A DNA stretch of 64,000 nucleotides from Calothrix sp. NIES-2100 (GTDB lineage: Bacteria; Cyanobacteriota; Cyanobacteriia; Cyanobacteriales; Nostocaceae), in the NCBI RefSeq assembly GCF_002368195.1, contig NZ_AP018178.1, forward strand, positions 8,948,645-9,012,644, given 5' to 3'. Within the stretch, counting starts at the first letter, position 1; every line of letters begins with the position of its first letter. Position numbers and translations under genes: made by a program. Positions 35,494 through 43,826 of the stretch are shown here, piece after piece. A model generated the notes under the pieces. That model was not told the DNA's origin, searched no databases, and saw only the letters and a list, made by a program, of their open reading frames with translations.

Positions 35494-37437
35494 ATGAAGT
35501 CTATTGAAGTTTTTATTTCTTATCACCAAAAAGATGAAGAACTGCGCGAAGAGTTAGAGAAGCATCTAGCGACTTTGCTGCGGGAACAACTTATTACTAG
35601 TTGGCACAAGCGCGAAATTATCGCAGGGCAAGAGTTTCAAGCTGAAATTAATAAGTACCTCAAACGGGCTGGGCTAATTTTACTGTTGGTGAGTCCAGAT
35701 TTTATTGCTTCGGACTATCACTGGACAGTTGAAGTTACACGAGCCTTAGAACAAAATGCCGCAGGTAAAGCTCGTGTGATTCCCGTATTGCTACGCCATG
35801 CAGATTGGGACAATCCTCCCATTGATAAATTGTCACCCCTGCCAAATAATCGCAAACCGATAAAAAGCTGGAGTGACAGAGATGAAGCATTCTTAGAAGT
35901 TGTTAAGGGAATTCGGCAAGAAGTGGCGCGATTAGTTGCTAGCTCAAATTATTCACCCCCCAAAGACAGTTCAGCAAACCAAAAGCCTCTTGCTCTCAAA
36001 CCCGCAGCAGATAATGCTCCATCTCAGCCTGGTAATCAAGTTGAAACTGACCTAACGCTAGAACTTCCTTTGAACATCGCTGAATTGACCTACGGTGCAG
36101 AAAAGAAGATTGCATTGGAAGATGGCTCAATTACTGTTACTGTTCCATCTGGTTTTAGTCCTGGTAAGAAACTGCGGATTCGAGGTAAAGGTAAACTTAA
36201 CCCGATAACCAATCAACGGGGAGATTTGTATCTCAAAGTTGTCAGTCTTCAAAAGGTAGAGGTATCACTGGAGGACTATCAGCAAAAGTTGCGACGATAC
36301 GAGCAAGAATTAATCAAAGTCCTGCAATGGGAATATCCACTCAGCGAACACAGCCGTGAAGGACTCAAGAATTATCAGCAGATGCTAAAACTCAGGGATG
36401 AGGATGTAACTCTGCTTGAGGAGCAAGTTATAGTACAAGAGCAAGAAAAGCGCCAAGATAAAGTCACAAGCCTGATTAACGAAGCGGATCGCTTACACGA
36501 CGAAGATAAAAAGTTCGAGGAAGCCGCCCTCAAATACCAAGCAGCCATCCGTCTTGACCCAAACTCTGTACTCGCTCACAATAACTTGGGGTTTGTTCTG
36601 GACAGCCTAGGTAGGCTAGAAGCAGCGATCGCCAGCTTTCAAACAGCCCTGCGCCTCGACCCAAATTATGCACCCGCTCACTATAACTTGGGGTATGTGC
36701 TGCACAAACTAGGTAGGCTAGAAGCAGCGATCGCCAGCTATCAAACAGCCCTACGCCTCGACCCAAACTTTGCACACGCTCACAATGGCTTGGGTTTAGC
36801 GCTGCTCCATCAAGGAAAGCTAGAACAAGCGCTCGCCGCCTACCAAAGAGCCTTGCAAATCGACCCAAACAATGCAAATGCTCACTATAGCTTGGGGAGA
36901 GTGCTACAAGATCAAGGGAAGTTGGAACAAGCGCTCGCCGCCTACCAAAGAGCCTTGCAAATCGACCCAAACAATGCAAATGCTCACTATAGCTTGGGGA
37001 GAGTGCTACAAGATCAAGGGAAGTTGGAACAAGCGCTCGCCAGCTATCAAACAGCCCTGCGCCTCGACCCAAACTATGCACAAGCTCACAATGGCTTGGG
37101 TTTAGCGCTTTCCAATCAAGGAAAGCTAGAAGCAGCGATCGCCAGCTATCAAACAGCCCTGCGTCTCGACCCGAACTTTGCACACGCTCACTTTAACTTG
37201 GGGATAGCGCTTTCCAATCAAGGAAAGCTAGAAGCAGCGATCGCCAGCTATCAAACAGCCCTGCGCCTCGACCCAAACTTTGCACTAGTTCACAATAACT
37301 TGGGGAGTGCGCTATACGATCAAGGAAAGCTAGAAGCAGCGATCGCCGAATTAGAAATAGCTGTTCATCTCGAACCTACTAACGCTCTGTTTCGTGAAAA
37401 CTTAAAGACTATTAGGAATAAGAACAAGGGTTTTTAA
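35494..37437 (+). CDS. TIR - DnaJ C-terminal-domain - TPR fusion protein
   Basis: 647 residues. TIR domain at 1-150 (EVFISYHQKDEELREELEKHL, WHKREIIAGQEF, VSPDFIASDYHWTVEV with Glu80, ARVIPVLLRHADW). After a Pro/Ser/Ala linker, residues ~186-251 match one DnaJ C-terminal substrate-binding domain: LTLELPLNIAELTYGAEKKI, VTVPSGFSPGKKLRIRGKG, QRGDLYLKVV. A helical/coiled-coil linker follows (255-325), then nine TPR units (~330-640) ending near LEPTNALFRENLK. TIR domains of this kind often cleave NAD in defence; TPRs and DnaJ_C bind proteins. No J domain or Zn fingers are present. The target is unknown. Confidence 0.9.
   Translation: MKSIEVFISYHQKDEELREELEKHLATLLREQLITSWHKREIIAGQEFQAEINKYLKRAGLILLLVSPDFIASDYHWTVEVTRALEQNAAGKARVIPVLLRHADWDNPPIDKLSPLPNNRKPIKSWSDRDEAFLEVVKGIRQEVARLVASSNYSPPKDSSANQKPLALKPAADNAPSQPGNQVETDLTLELPLNIAELTYGAEKKIALEDGSITVTVPSGFSPGKKLRIRGKGKLNPITNQRGDLYLKVVSLQKVEVSLEDYQQKLRRYEQELIKVLQWEYPLSEHSREGLKNYQQMLKLRDEDVTLLEEQVIVQEQEKRQDKVTSLINEADRLHDEDKKFEEAALKYQAAIRLDPNSVLAHNNLGFVLDSLGRLEAAIASFQTALRLDPNYAPAHYNLGYVLHKLGRLEAAIASYQTALRLDPNFAHAHNGLGLALLHQGKLEQALAAYQRALQIDPNNANAHYSLGRVLQDQGKLEQALAAYQRALQIDPNNANAHYSLGRVLQDQGKLEQALASYQTALRLDPNYAQAHNGLGLALSNQGKLEAAIASYQTALRLDPNFAHAHFNLGIALSNQGKLEAAIASYQTALRLDPNFALVHNNLGSALYDQGKLEAAIAELEIAVHLEPTNALFRENLKTIRNKNKGF
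36831..37034 (+). repeat. Two identical 102-bp units within the TPR region
   Basis: The 34-codon TPR unit at 36831-36932 is repeated exactly at 36933-37034 in the coding sequence (QALAAYQRALQIDPNNANAH-type). Other TPR units in the gene are similar but not identical. Indicates very recent unequal crossing-over or gene conversion. Confidence 0.85.
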
Positions 37438-37507
37438 GGGCGTTTATTTAGTTAATGAAATATTTGCAGTTTTATTCATCTCAAGGGTGTGTGATCGCTT
37501 GTTGTTG

Positions 37508-38118
37508 AGGATGCGATCGCTTGACCTCAAAGCCTTATAATTCAAGTTGTGAACTCGGAACTTGCAGCTTGTAACACGAATGGTCGAGTAAAAAAGGCGA
37601 TCCTTCGACTTCGGAACACAAATTGTCGAGTAAAAAGTGCGAGCGCTCGACTTCAAAGCCTCAACGTTCAAGTTCAGAACACGAATTGTCGAGCAAAAAG
37701 GGCGAGCGCTCGACTTCAAAGCCTCAACGTTCAAGTTCAGAACACGAATTGTCGAGCAAAAAAGGCGAGCGCTCGACTTCAAAGCTTCATCGTTCAAGTT
37801 CTGAACACGAATTGTTGAGTAAAAAGGGCGAGCGCTCGACTTCAAAGCCTCAACGTTCAAGTTCAGAACACGAATTGTCGAGCAAAAAGGGCGATCGCTC
37901 GACTTCAAAGCCTCAACGTTCAAGTTCAGAACACGAATTGTCGAGTAAAAAAGGCGATCGCTTGACTTCAAAGCCTCATCGTTCAAGTTCAGAACACGAA
38001 TTGTCGAGTAAAAAAGGCGATCGCTCGACTTCAAAGCCTCATCGTTCAAGTTCAGAACACGAATTGTCGAGTAAGAAAGGCGATCGCTTGACTTCAAAGC
38101 CCGATCGTTCAAGTTCTG
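37508..38118. repeat. 63-bp tandem repeat array B, right of TIR locus
   Basis: Hairpin starts (GTCGAG/GTTGAG) occur at 37583, 37625, 37688, 37751, 37814, 37877, 37940, 38003 and 38066: one 42-bp step, then seven 63-bp steps, again multiples of 21. The stem GTCGAGC/GCTCGAC is perfect in three copies. In most others, changes are C-to-T on the plus strand that turn pairs into G-U (GTCGAGT, GTTGAGT, GCTTGAC). The loop holds AAAAAGGGCGA followed by GCGATCGC or GAGCGC. Same family as array A. Confidence 0.9.
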
Positions 38119-38133
38119 AATTCTTTAGAACTT

Positions 38134-38394
38134 TTAATCTTTATAAACCTCCCCACGAACACCCACTCTGATTACAGTAATCAACAAAACATCATCATAA
38201 ATTTCATATACAACTCGATAACTACCTACTCTAATTTGGTAAGTATTCTCTTCACCCTTTAACTTTTTAACTCCACTATGACGCGGTTCTGTGGCTAATG
38301 CATCTATTTTAGGTTGTATACGGTCTTATAAATCTTGAGAGAGGTTTTTATACATCTTTCTTGCACTAGGAGAGAATTCTACTTTGTAAGTCAC
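38134..38394 (-). pseudogene. RelE-family toxin pseudogene (in-frame nonsense)
   Basis: Starting at GTG 38394 (2 bp after the antitoxin stop), the frame reads VTYKVEFSPSARKMYKNLSQDL, then TAA (38326-38328), then in the same frame DRIQPKIDALATEPRHSGVK and YQIRVGSYRVVYEIYDDVLL ... VRGEVYKD and the natural TAA at 38134. The second part is clear RelE/ParE toxin sequence (GSYRVVYEI). A single C-to-T (CAA to TAA) would explain the stop. No frameshift is needed. The toxin is therefore probably inactive while its antitoxin remains intact. An unusual readthrough is not excluded. Confidence 0.85.
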
Positions 38395-38396
38395 AA

Positions 38397-38642
38397 TTAC
38401 GCCACGTCCTGTTTTCTCTCTTCGGCAATTTCTTTTTTGATTTCTTCCCAAGAGATAGTACCGTTAAGGCGTATCTCTTCTCTAGATTCCTTAACAGCTT
38501 TCAAATCTTCCTCATCCTCTTCATCTTCGATTCTTTGAAGTAGGGCATAAATTTCATCTAGGGTACTGTCATAAGCTTGATGTAACAGTACGTTAATAGA
38601 TTGGATTAATTCTTCGCGTTCTTGGTCAGTTTTCATTTTCAC
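38397..38642 (-). CDS. RelB-like antitoxin of a type II module, intact
   Basis: 81 residues. Acidic helical N-terminal part (EREELIQSINVLLHQAYDSTLDEIYALLQ) then RLNGTISWEEIKKEIAEE, an antitoxin C-terminus of the kind that wraps a RelE toxin. The toxin reading frame begins 2 bp after its stop codon, the standard antitoxin-first order. The Met at codon 3 (38636) is an alternative start. It is the third gene in a minus-strand cluster: ParD-like antitoxin, ParE remnant, this gene, RelE remnant. Family-level call; DNA-binding class not determined. Confidence 0.72.
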   Translation of the reverse strand: MKMKTDQEREELIQSINVLLHQAYDSTLDEIYALLQRIEDEEDEEDLKAVKESREEIRLNGTISWEEIKKEIAEERKQDVA

Positions 38643-38659
38643 TACCTCTTAAGGTTTAA

Positions 38660-38893
38660 TCATTCATCCCATACTCTGTAAAAAATGACATAGTCTTCAA
38701 GCGGTAATGCTCACAAGTCATAGCGGATTTCTGCATAGCTTTTACCACTGTTAGGAAATATGACAATTTGTTGACACTTGCGGTTAAATTTTTGAAAAAA
38801 ATGCTTACCTGCTTCCAGGTTATTTTGTGCAAAATATTCAGCAATTTGGTTGAGATCTTGACTGGCAAGAATATTGATAACGTAGCGATTCAT
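38660..38893 (-). pseudogene. ParE-family toxin pseudogene (nonsense plus lost 3' end)
   Basis: ATG 38893 gives MNRYVINILASQDLNQIAEYF ... FFQKFNRKCQQIVIFPNSGKSYAEIRYDL, a typical ParE start, then TGA (38711-38713) where Arg is expected, then in the same frame ALPLEDYVIFYRVWDE and a stop at 38660. Full ParE proteins continue ~25 residues beyond FYRV, so the end is missing too. CGA to TGA (C-to-T) explains the first stop. The start overlaps the antitoxin stop by 3 bp (ATGA), the usual coupled arrangement. Confidence 0.85.
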
Positions 38894-39156
38894 TTTTCTG
38901 CCTGTCGTTGTTGCTCAAACCGATCTAAAATTTGATTTACGAATGTTTCACCATCAATGGGTGCTGTCTGTTCTGAAACAGCGATCGCGGCATCAATTTT
39001 TTCTCGGACATCCTTTACCCATTCAGCCTCACCACGATCATACTCATCCAGCAACCGTAGAGCAATTTCCAGCAACTCCTCTACAGAGTTGTATTTCCCT
39101 GCTTGGAGCTTTTTTTGAATAAAGCGTTCTTGGTTAGGAGTGAGACTGATGCTCAT
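38890..39156 (-). CDS. ParD-like antitoxin, intact
   Basis: 88 residues. MSISLTPNQERFIQKKLQAGKYNSVEELLEIALRLLDEYD is the ribbon-helix-helix DNA-binding N-terminus of the ParD/CopG kind; the acidic C-terminus (DRFEQQRQAEK) would bind ParE. It is directly followed by the ParE remnant with an ATGA overlap. Retention of the intact antitoxin fits either recent toxin loss or a role against toxins encoded elsewhere. Start ATG at 39156 is the first in frame. Confidence 0.82.
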   Translation of the reverse strand: MSISLTPNQERFIQKKLQAGKYNSVEELLEIALRLLDEYDRGEAEWVKDVREKIDAAIAVSEQTAPIDGETFVNQILDRFEQQRQAEK

Positions 39157-39478
39157 AGGAAATTTAGATTGAGGCTGTATATAAGCACCATTTTAAGTCC
39201 AAAAACTTCATGTATCTGGGTAAGTGGCATTGCTTTGCAAACTACCCTAGGCGATCGCCTTAGTGAACCTTCTTCGATAATCCAACCACTGTGAATGGTC
39301 GCACTTCTATCTTCCCAAATCGCCAACCAAAAAGTTCTGGTAAAAAAACGGCTCTAGGAATGGAATAACCCAGGATAATGAATCATAATTATTCTCTATA
39401 GCTTTTTGCTATCAGCCATCAGCCACAAGCTGAAATGCCGAATGCTAAAAGCTTTCGATTCAAATCTACAAATTGACT
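39157..39478. other. Intergenic region between the TA remnants and bioU-like gene
   Basis: 322 bp between divergent units. One HIP1 site (GCGATCGC) and a short TATCAGCCATCAGCCACAAGC repeat-like stretch (repeated CATCAGCCA) near 39413. No gene seen. Confidence 0.45.
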
Positions 39479-40501
39479 ATGAATCCAGAACCAGTCAAAA
39501 GTTCTCTTAATATTTCGCCAGCGATTCGCGTAGGAGTACTGGGTTTCGGCGGACTCGGACAAGCAGCCGCCAAGGTACTTGCTGGTAAACGGGAAATGAT
39601 TTTAGTAGCAGTAGCAGATCAAAAGGGCTTCGCTTACGCTGCTGAAGGTTTAAATGTGCAAGAATGTATTGCAACCTACCAATCTCAAGGTTCGGTAGGT
39701 TATTTAGAGCCAGTTGGAACTTTAACAAATAACAGCATTCAAGATTTAATTGACACCACACAACCTGTAGATGGGTATTTTCTAGCTTTACCCAATTTAC
39801 CCAACGATTTTATTCCTTCTGTCGCCAAGCAGTTTATCGCCGCAGGTTGGCAAGGGGTGCTAGTGGATGCGATTAAGCGCACCAGTGCTGTAGAACAACT
39901 CTTGGCGATGAAAGAAGAACTGGAAGCCGCCGGAATTACCTATATGACAGGATGTGGCGCGACACCTGGATTATTAACAGCCGCAGCCGCTTTAGCCGCT
40001 CAAAGCTACGCCGAAATTCACAAAGTTGAAATTACTTTTGGGGTAGGAATTGCTAACTGGGAAGCTTACCGCGCCACCGTTCGCGAAGACATTGGACACA
40101 TGCCCGGTTATTCAGTCGAAGCCGCTAGGGCAATGAGTGACGCAGAAGTAGAAGCACTACTAGATAAAACCAACGGCGTGCTGACCTTAGAGAACATGGA
40201 ACACGCCGATGATATTATGCTAGAAGTAGCAGGGATAGTAGGGCGCGATCGCGTGACAGTTGGTGGTGTCGTGGATACGCGCAATCCTAAAAAGCCCCTC
40301 AGCACCAACGTTAAAGTTACAGGACGTACCTTTGAAGGGAAAATTTCCACCCATACCTTCACTTTAGGCGATGAAACCAGCATGGCAGCCAATGTCTGCG
40401 GTCCTGCCTTTGGTTATCTTAAAGCCGGTCGGCAATTGCAGCAACGCAGCATCTATGGAATCTTTACTGCTGCCGAAATTATGCCGCAATTTGTGAAATA
40501 A
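39479..40501 (+). CDS. bioU: BioU-like (S)-8-amino-7-oxononanoate-related enzyme / saccharopine dehydrogenase-like oxidoreductase
   Basis: 340 residues from ATG 39479 (an in-frame TTG lies 6 bp upstream). Rossmann N-terminus [20 protein letters not shown], then [31 protein letters not shown], and [17 protein letters not shown]. Such genes were annotated as saccharopine dehydrogenase-like. From memory, the Synechocystis homologue is BioU, a suicide enzyme that uses one Lys to make diaminopelargonate in biotin synthesis; the Lys of VDAIKRTS is the likely equivalent here. bioY 20 kb away supports an interest in biotin. Symbol by recollection of family, not by alignment. Confidence 0.75.
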   Translation: MNPEPVKSSLNISPAIRVGVLGFGGLGQAAAKVLAGKREMILVAVADQKGFAYAAEGLNVQECIATYQSQGSVGYLEPVGTLTNNSIQDLIDTTQPVDGYFLALPNLPNDFIPSVAKQFIAAGWQGVLVDAIKRTSAVEQLLAMKEELEAAGITYMTGCGATPGLLTAAAALAAQSYAEIHKVEITFGVGIANWEAYRATVREDIGHMPGYSVEAARAMSDAEVEALLDKTNGVLTLENMEHADDIMLEVAGIVGRDRVTVGGVVDTRNPKKPLSTNVKVTGRTFEGKISTHTFTLGDETSMAANVCGPAFGYLKAGRQLQQRSIYGIFTAAEIMPQFVK

Positions 40502-40516
40502 GGGCATAGGGCATGG

Positions 40517-40622
40517 GGCATTGGTTTCCTCTGCTTCCTCTGCTTCCTCTGCCCCCCTGCTCACTGAGCGTTCGCGTAGCGTCTCGCAGAGAAGTCGAAG
40601 TGCTAGCCCCTAGCCCCTAGCC
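40517..40622. repeat. Repeat cluster between bioU-like and hypothetical gene
   Basis: CCTCTGCTT repeats (40529-40552), a GCGTTCGCGTAGCGTCTCGC palindrome family (~40566) related to that at 8110, and CTAGCCC repeats (40600-40622). Confidence 0.75.
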
Positions 40623-41160
40623 CTTCTTCATCCCTTCTTTCCTCTTCATCTAACCATTCTAACTTTTGTATAATAAATGGCAGTTCTGCGCCTACAAGAC
40701 CCTGTTGAATGCGTTCTGAAGACTCACTAAAAACGACAAACAAAGGATAAACAGAATTAGCCCCTTCACTCAAAATATGATGGTGACGTTCGGGCATCAA
40801 CCACTCATAATCCTTGTCAAGCAGAACTTGAGTTTGTCGCCACCGTCCCAACAAATCAGAAAAATCTTCATGGGGACGATGAATAAAGATTAAAATCTCG
40901 GCTCCAGTTTTAATTTTCCACTCTGGATCGCACATTAATATTGCTATATCACAGGGTAGACAAGTTGTTTGGGCAGGCGTCGTTTCAGTTTGGCGCAGAC
41001 GCACAATCGGCAAAGGAATAGAGATCACACTTTCATTAGGACGGCGCAGACTGGGAATCATCTCCCAGTAAGGTCGATACTCTTTTAATAACGCGATCGC
41101 AGCCAGATGATGACTATACTCCGCTAAACTAGCTTCATAATCAGATTTTTGCACAGGCAT
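40603..41160 (-). CDS. Conserved hypothetical protein
   Basis: 185 residues, soluble. Segments YWEMIPSLRRPNESVISIPLPIVRLRQTETTPAQTTCLPCDIAILMCDPEW and IFIHRPHEDFSDLLGRWRQTQVLLD look conserved, and a CLPCD motif is present, but I do not recognise the family. The last ~15 residues (DEEERRDEEGLGARG) read into repeat DNA (CCCCTAG repeats), so the end may be extended by repeats. Next to pilC on the same strand, 91 bp away from the pilC end, with no clear functional link. Confidence 0.6.
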   Translation of the reverse strand: MPVQKSDYEASLAEYSHHLAAIALLKEYRPYWEMIPSLRRPNESVISIPLPIVRLRQTETTPAQTTCLPCDIAILMCDPEWKIKTGAEILIFIHRPHEDFSDLLGRWRQTQVLLDKDYEWLMPERHHHILSEGANSVYPLFVVFSESSERIQQGLVGAELPFIIQKLEWLDEEERRDEEGLGARG

Positions 41161-41250
41161 ATTTCTGCAAAGTCGAAAATATGAATAATGAATGATAAAG
41201 TCGGAAGTAAAACAATTTTCATACTTCCAACTTCATTCTTTAGCCTTTTG

Positions 41251-42471
41251 TTAGCCCAGTTTTTCAAATACTTTAAACATAGGCAAATACATTGCTAACA
41301 AAATCGTACCCACCATGCCCCCTAAAACCACAATCATCAGTGGTTCTAAAACACTAGTTAAAGCTTTAACAGCCTGCTCAACTTCATCTTCATAAAAATC
41401 CGCAACTTTCATCAACATCCCATCCAATTCCCCAGTTTCTTCGCCAATACTCATCATCTGAATTGCCATAGCTGGAAAAACCGCGTCTTTTTGCAATGCA
41501 ACACTAATCATGCCCCCTTGTTGAATCTCTATACGGGCTGCATCTATCGCATTAGCCACAATTTGGTTTCCTGATGTATCCCGGACAATTTCTAAACAAG
41601 TGAGAATGGGTACACCAGAACGAGTCAGCGAGCCAAAAGTACGGCTAAAGCGGGCAACTGCGGATTTTTGAATCAAATCACCAAACAAAGGCACATTGAG
41701 AGAAAGACGGTCGATAGTTAATTTACCAACAGGGGTTTTGTAATATTGCTTATAGGCAAATACAAATGCCATAATTCCAGCAATAATCGCTAGAGACCAA
41801 TAACTGCGTAATACGTCACTACAATTCATCAAGAATTGTGTTAAAGCAGGTAATTCGATACCTATGTCTTTAAAGATTTTGGCAAAAATGGGAATCAAAA
41901 AAACCGTCATCCCGACAAAAATTGCGGTTGCTAAAAAACCCACAACCATTGGATAAGACAATGCCGCTTTAATTTGGTTTTGTAAACGAGCAACATCTTC
42001 TAACAACTTAGCTAGGCGATTTAACACTTCGTCGAGAACACCACCAATTTCGCCAGCTTGAACCATACTGACATACAAATTATCAAAGCAATCAGGATGC
42101 TTACGCATTGAATCTGAAAGATTTGTGCCAGTTTGAACATCATTACTAATGTCAAGCAAGGCTGCTTTTAATTTAGGATTGCTACATTGCTCACCCAGTA
42201 CTCCCAAGCTTCTGACTATTGCTACACCTGCATTTGTCAAAACGGCAAATTGGCGAGAAAAAACCGCTTTATCCTTAACAGAAACCTTCACCATTGATGT
42301 CTGGAATTTCTGCAAATCAAAGCTGAATCCGCCTTGGGATTCTTTTAAATCTTGGATAACAAAACCTAGATCTCTAAGATTATTACGAGCTTGAGCTAGG
42401 GATTCAGCAGAAAATTTTTCAGTTCGGGATTTTCCTTGTGCATCCCGAACACGGGCAACATAAGTAGGCAT
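41251..42471 (-). CDS. pilC: PilC, type IV pilus inner-membrane platform protein (GspF family)
   Basis: 406 residues. Two GspF repeats (FSRQFAVLTNAGVAIVRSLGVL near 70 and FSRTFGSLTRSGVPILTCLEIVRDTSG near 275), with membrane helices at ~170-190 (VVGFLATAIFVGMTVFLIPIF), ~220-240 (SLAIIAGIMAFVFAY) and the C-terminal ~375-395 (EPLMIVVLGGMVGTILLAMYLPMF). It forms the inner membrane base where PilB and PilT act. Third gene of pilB-pilT-pilC, 137 bp after pilT. N-terminal MPTYVARVRDAQGKSRTEKF is typical. Confidence 0.94.
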   Translation of the reverse strand: MPTYVARVRDAQGKSRTEKFSAESLAQARNNLRDLGFVIQDLKESQGGFSFDLQKFQTSMVKVSVKDKAVFSRQFAVLTNAGVAIVRSLGVLGEQCSNPKLKAALLDISNDVQTGTNLSDSMRKHPDCFDNLYVSMVQAGEIGGVLDEVLNRLAKLLEDVARLQNQIKAALSYPMVVGFLATAIFVGMTVFLIPIFAKIFKDIGIELPALTQFLMNCSDVLRSYWSLAIIAGIMAFVFAYKQYYKTPVGKLTIDRLSLNVPLFGDLIQKSAVARFSRTFGSLTRSGVPILTCLEIVRDTSGNQIVANAIDAARIEIQQGGMISVALQKDAVFPAMAIQMMSIGEETGELDGMLMKVADFYEDEVEQAVKALTSVLEPLMIVVLGGMVGTILLAMYLPMFKVFEKLG

Positions 42472-42608
42472 AGGCTATAAATTCAAAATAGTCAAGAGTC
42501 AATAGTTAAACGTCAAGGGTTAAGAGGCAAAATAGGCAATAAGCAATAGTCATTCTCTTCGCTACTAGCGTCTCCTCATCTACCTCATCCCCCTTATCTC
42601 CATCCACA

Positions 42609-43736
42609 TTAGTGAGCTTTCGCAACACCATTAGCGCCAGGTTTTGCACCTGCTGCTGGTGGTGCCCCACCGATCAAACGTTGAATTTCATCTGGTTTAG
42701 AAGTCTTAGAAATAGCCGCTTCAAAAGAGATAGTTCCAGCTTTATATAAATCGGCTAAAACTTTTTCTAGAGTTTGCATACCCAATTTACCGCCAGTCTG
42801 AATTGCTGAGTAAATTTGAGATGTTTTGCCTTCGCGAATTAAGTTAGAAATAGCGGGAGTAATAATCATAATTTCTTGAGCCATTACCCGACCGTACTCA
42901 CCAGGTTTGGGATTTTTCTTGGGTACTAAAGTTTGGCTAAATACCGCCACTAATGAGTTAGATAACTGCACCCGCACTTGAGTTTGTCTTTCATGGGGGA
43001 AAACGTCGATAATCCGGTCAACTGTCTGGGCAGCAGAACTAGTGTGCAAAGTACCAAATACTAAGTGCCCTGTTTCCGCAGCAGAAATAGCCAAAGAAAT
43101 TGTTTCTAAATCTCGCATTTCCCCCACCAGAATAATATCTGGGTCTTCCCGTAAGGCTGCTTTTAAAGCATTAGCAAAACTCTTTGTATCTTCACCAAGT
43201 TGTCGCTGGTGAACCAAGCTTTTAATTGGTTCATAAACAAATTCAATTGGGTCTTCTACTGTCAAAATATGCTCCGCCTTAGTGCGGTTAATCAAGTCAA
43301 TCATTGCCGCGAGAGTAGTTGTTTTACCAGAACCAGTCGGCCCTGTCACCAAAATTAGTCCTCTAGGCTTTTCTGTCATTTCCCGCACGACATCTGGCAG
43401 ACCCAATTTATCAAAGTTGGGAATTTTAGAACTCAGCGCACGCAAGCAAGCAGCATAAGAACCACGATCCTTATAGACATTGACGCGGAAACGAGCCAAG
43501 CCCTTCACACCATAAGAACAATCCAGTTCCCAGGTCTGCTCTAAAGTTTTACGCTGAGTATTGTTGAGCATACTAAAGATCAGTCTCTGACACTGATCGG
43601 CAGTCAATACGTGGTCGCCGATGGGAGTGAGTTTGCCACTAATCCGGAAATAGGGAGGTAACCCTGCGGATAAATGCATATCCGAACCCCCCATTTCAAT
43701 CATCTGCTCCATCAAGTCTTCAATCATCATTTCCAT
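42609..43736 (-). CDS. pilT: PilT, type IV pilus retraction ATPase
   Basis: 375 residues. Walker A GPTGSGKTTTLAAMID, Asp box, Walker B IILVGEMRDLETISLAISAAETGHLVFGTLHTSSA and His box, and the PilT hallmark region after it (VAVFSQTLVPK). N-terminal DLMEQMIEMGGSDMHLSAGLPPYFRISGKL is the usual PilT N-domain. Drives pilus retraction and twitching (phototactic) movement. The C-terminal ~25 residues (GGAPPAAGAKPGANGVAKAH) form a Pro/Ala/Gly tail. Second gene of the pilBTC cluster. Confidence 0.95.
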   Translation of the reverse strand: MEMMIEDLMEQMIEMGGSDMHLSAGLPPYFRISGKLTPIGDHVLTADQCQRLIFSMLNNTQRKTLEQTWELDCSYGVKGLARFRVNVYKDRGSYAACLRALSSKIPNFDKLGLPDVVREMTEKPRGLILVTGPTGSGKTTTLAAMIDLINRTKAEHILTVEDPIEFVYEPIKSLVHQRQLGEDTKSFANALKAALREDPDIILVGEMRDLETISLAISAAETGHLVFGTLHTSSAAQTVDRIIDVFPHERQTQVRVQLSNSLVAVFSQTLVPKKNPKPGEYGRVMAQEIMIITPAISNLIREGKTSQIYSAIQTGGKLGMQTLEKVLADLYKAGTISFEAAISKTSKPDEIQRLIGGAPPAAGAKPGANGVAKAH

Positions 43737-43739
43737 AGT

Positions 43740-43826
43740 TTTGCTTCCTTGTTATTTGTTATTTATTTGTCAGTTGTCAGTTGTTATTTGTCTAATGACC
43801 AATGACTATTGACCAATGACTATTGA
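43740..43826. repeat. Heptamer repeats in the pilB-pilT spacer
   Basis: TTATTTGT/TCAGTTG and TGACCAATGACTATTGAC-type short repeats (43747-43820). Confidence 0.75.

Noticed and set aside
37444..38171. Long frames on both strands through array B (KKGDRSTSKPQ... and ALKSSDRLFYSTIRV...)
   Set aside because: Same reason: a 63-bp period keeps all frames open, and the sequences are the repeat unit translated; treated as repeat DNA.
38656..38868. 70-codon frame overlapping the ParE remnant
   Set aside because: It is a different frame of the same strand; the ParE frame has clear toxin homology and the other has none.
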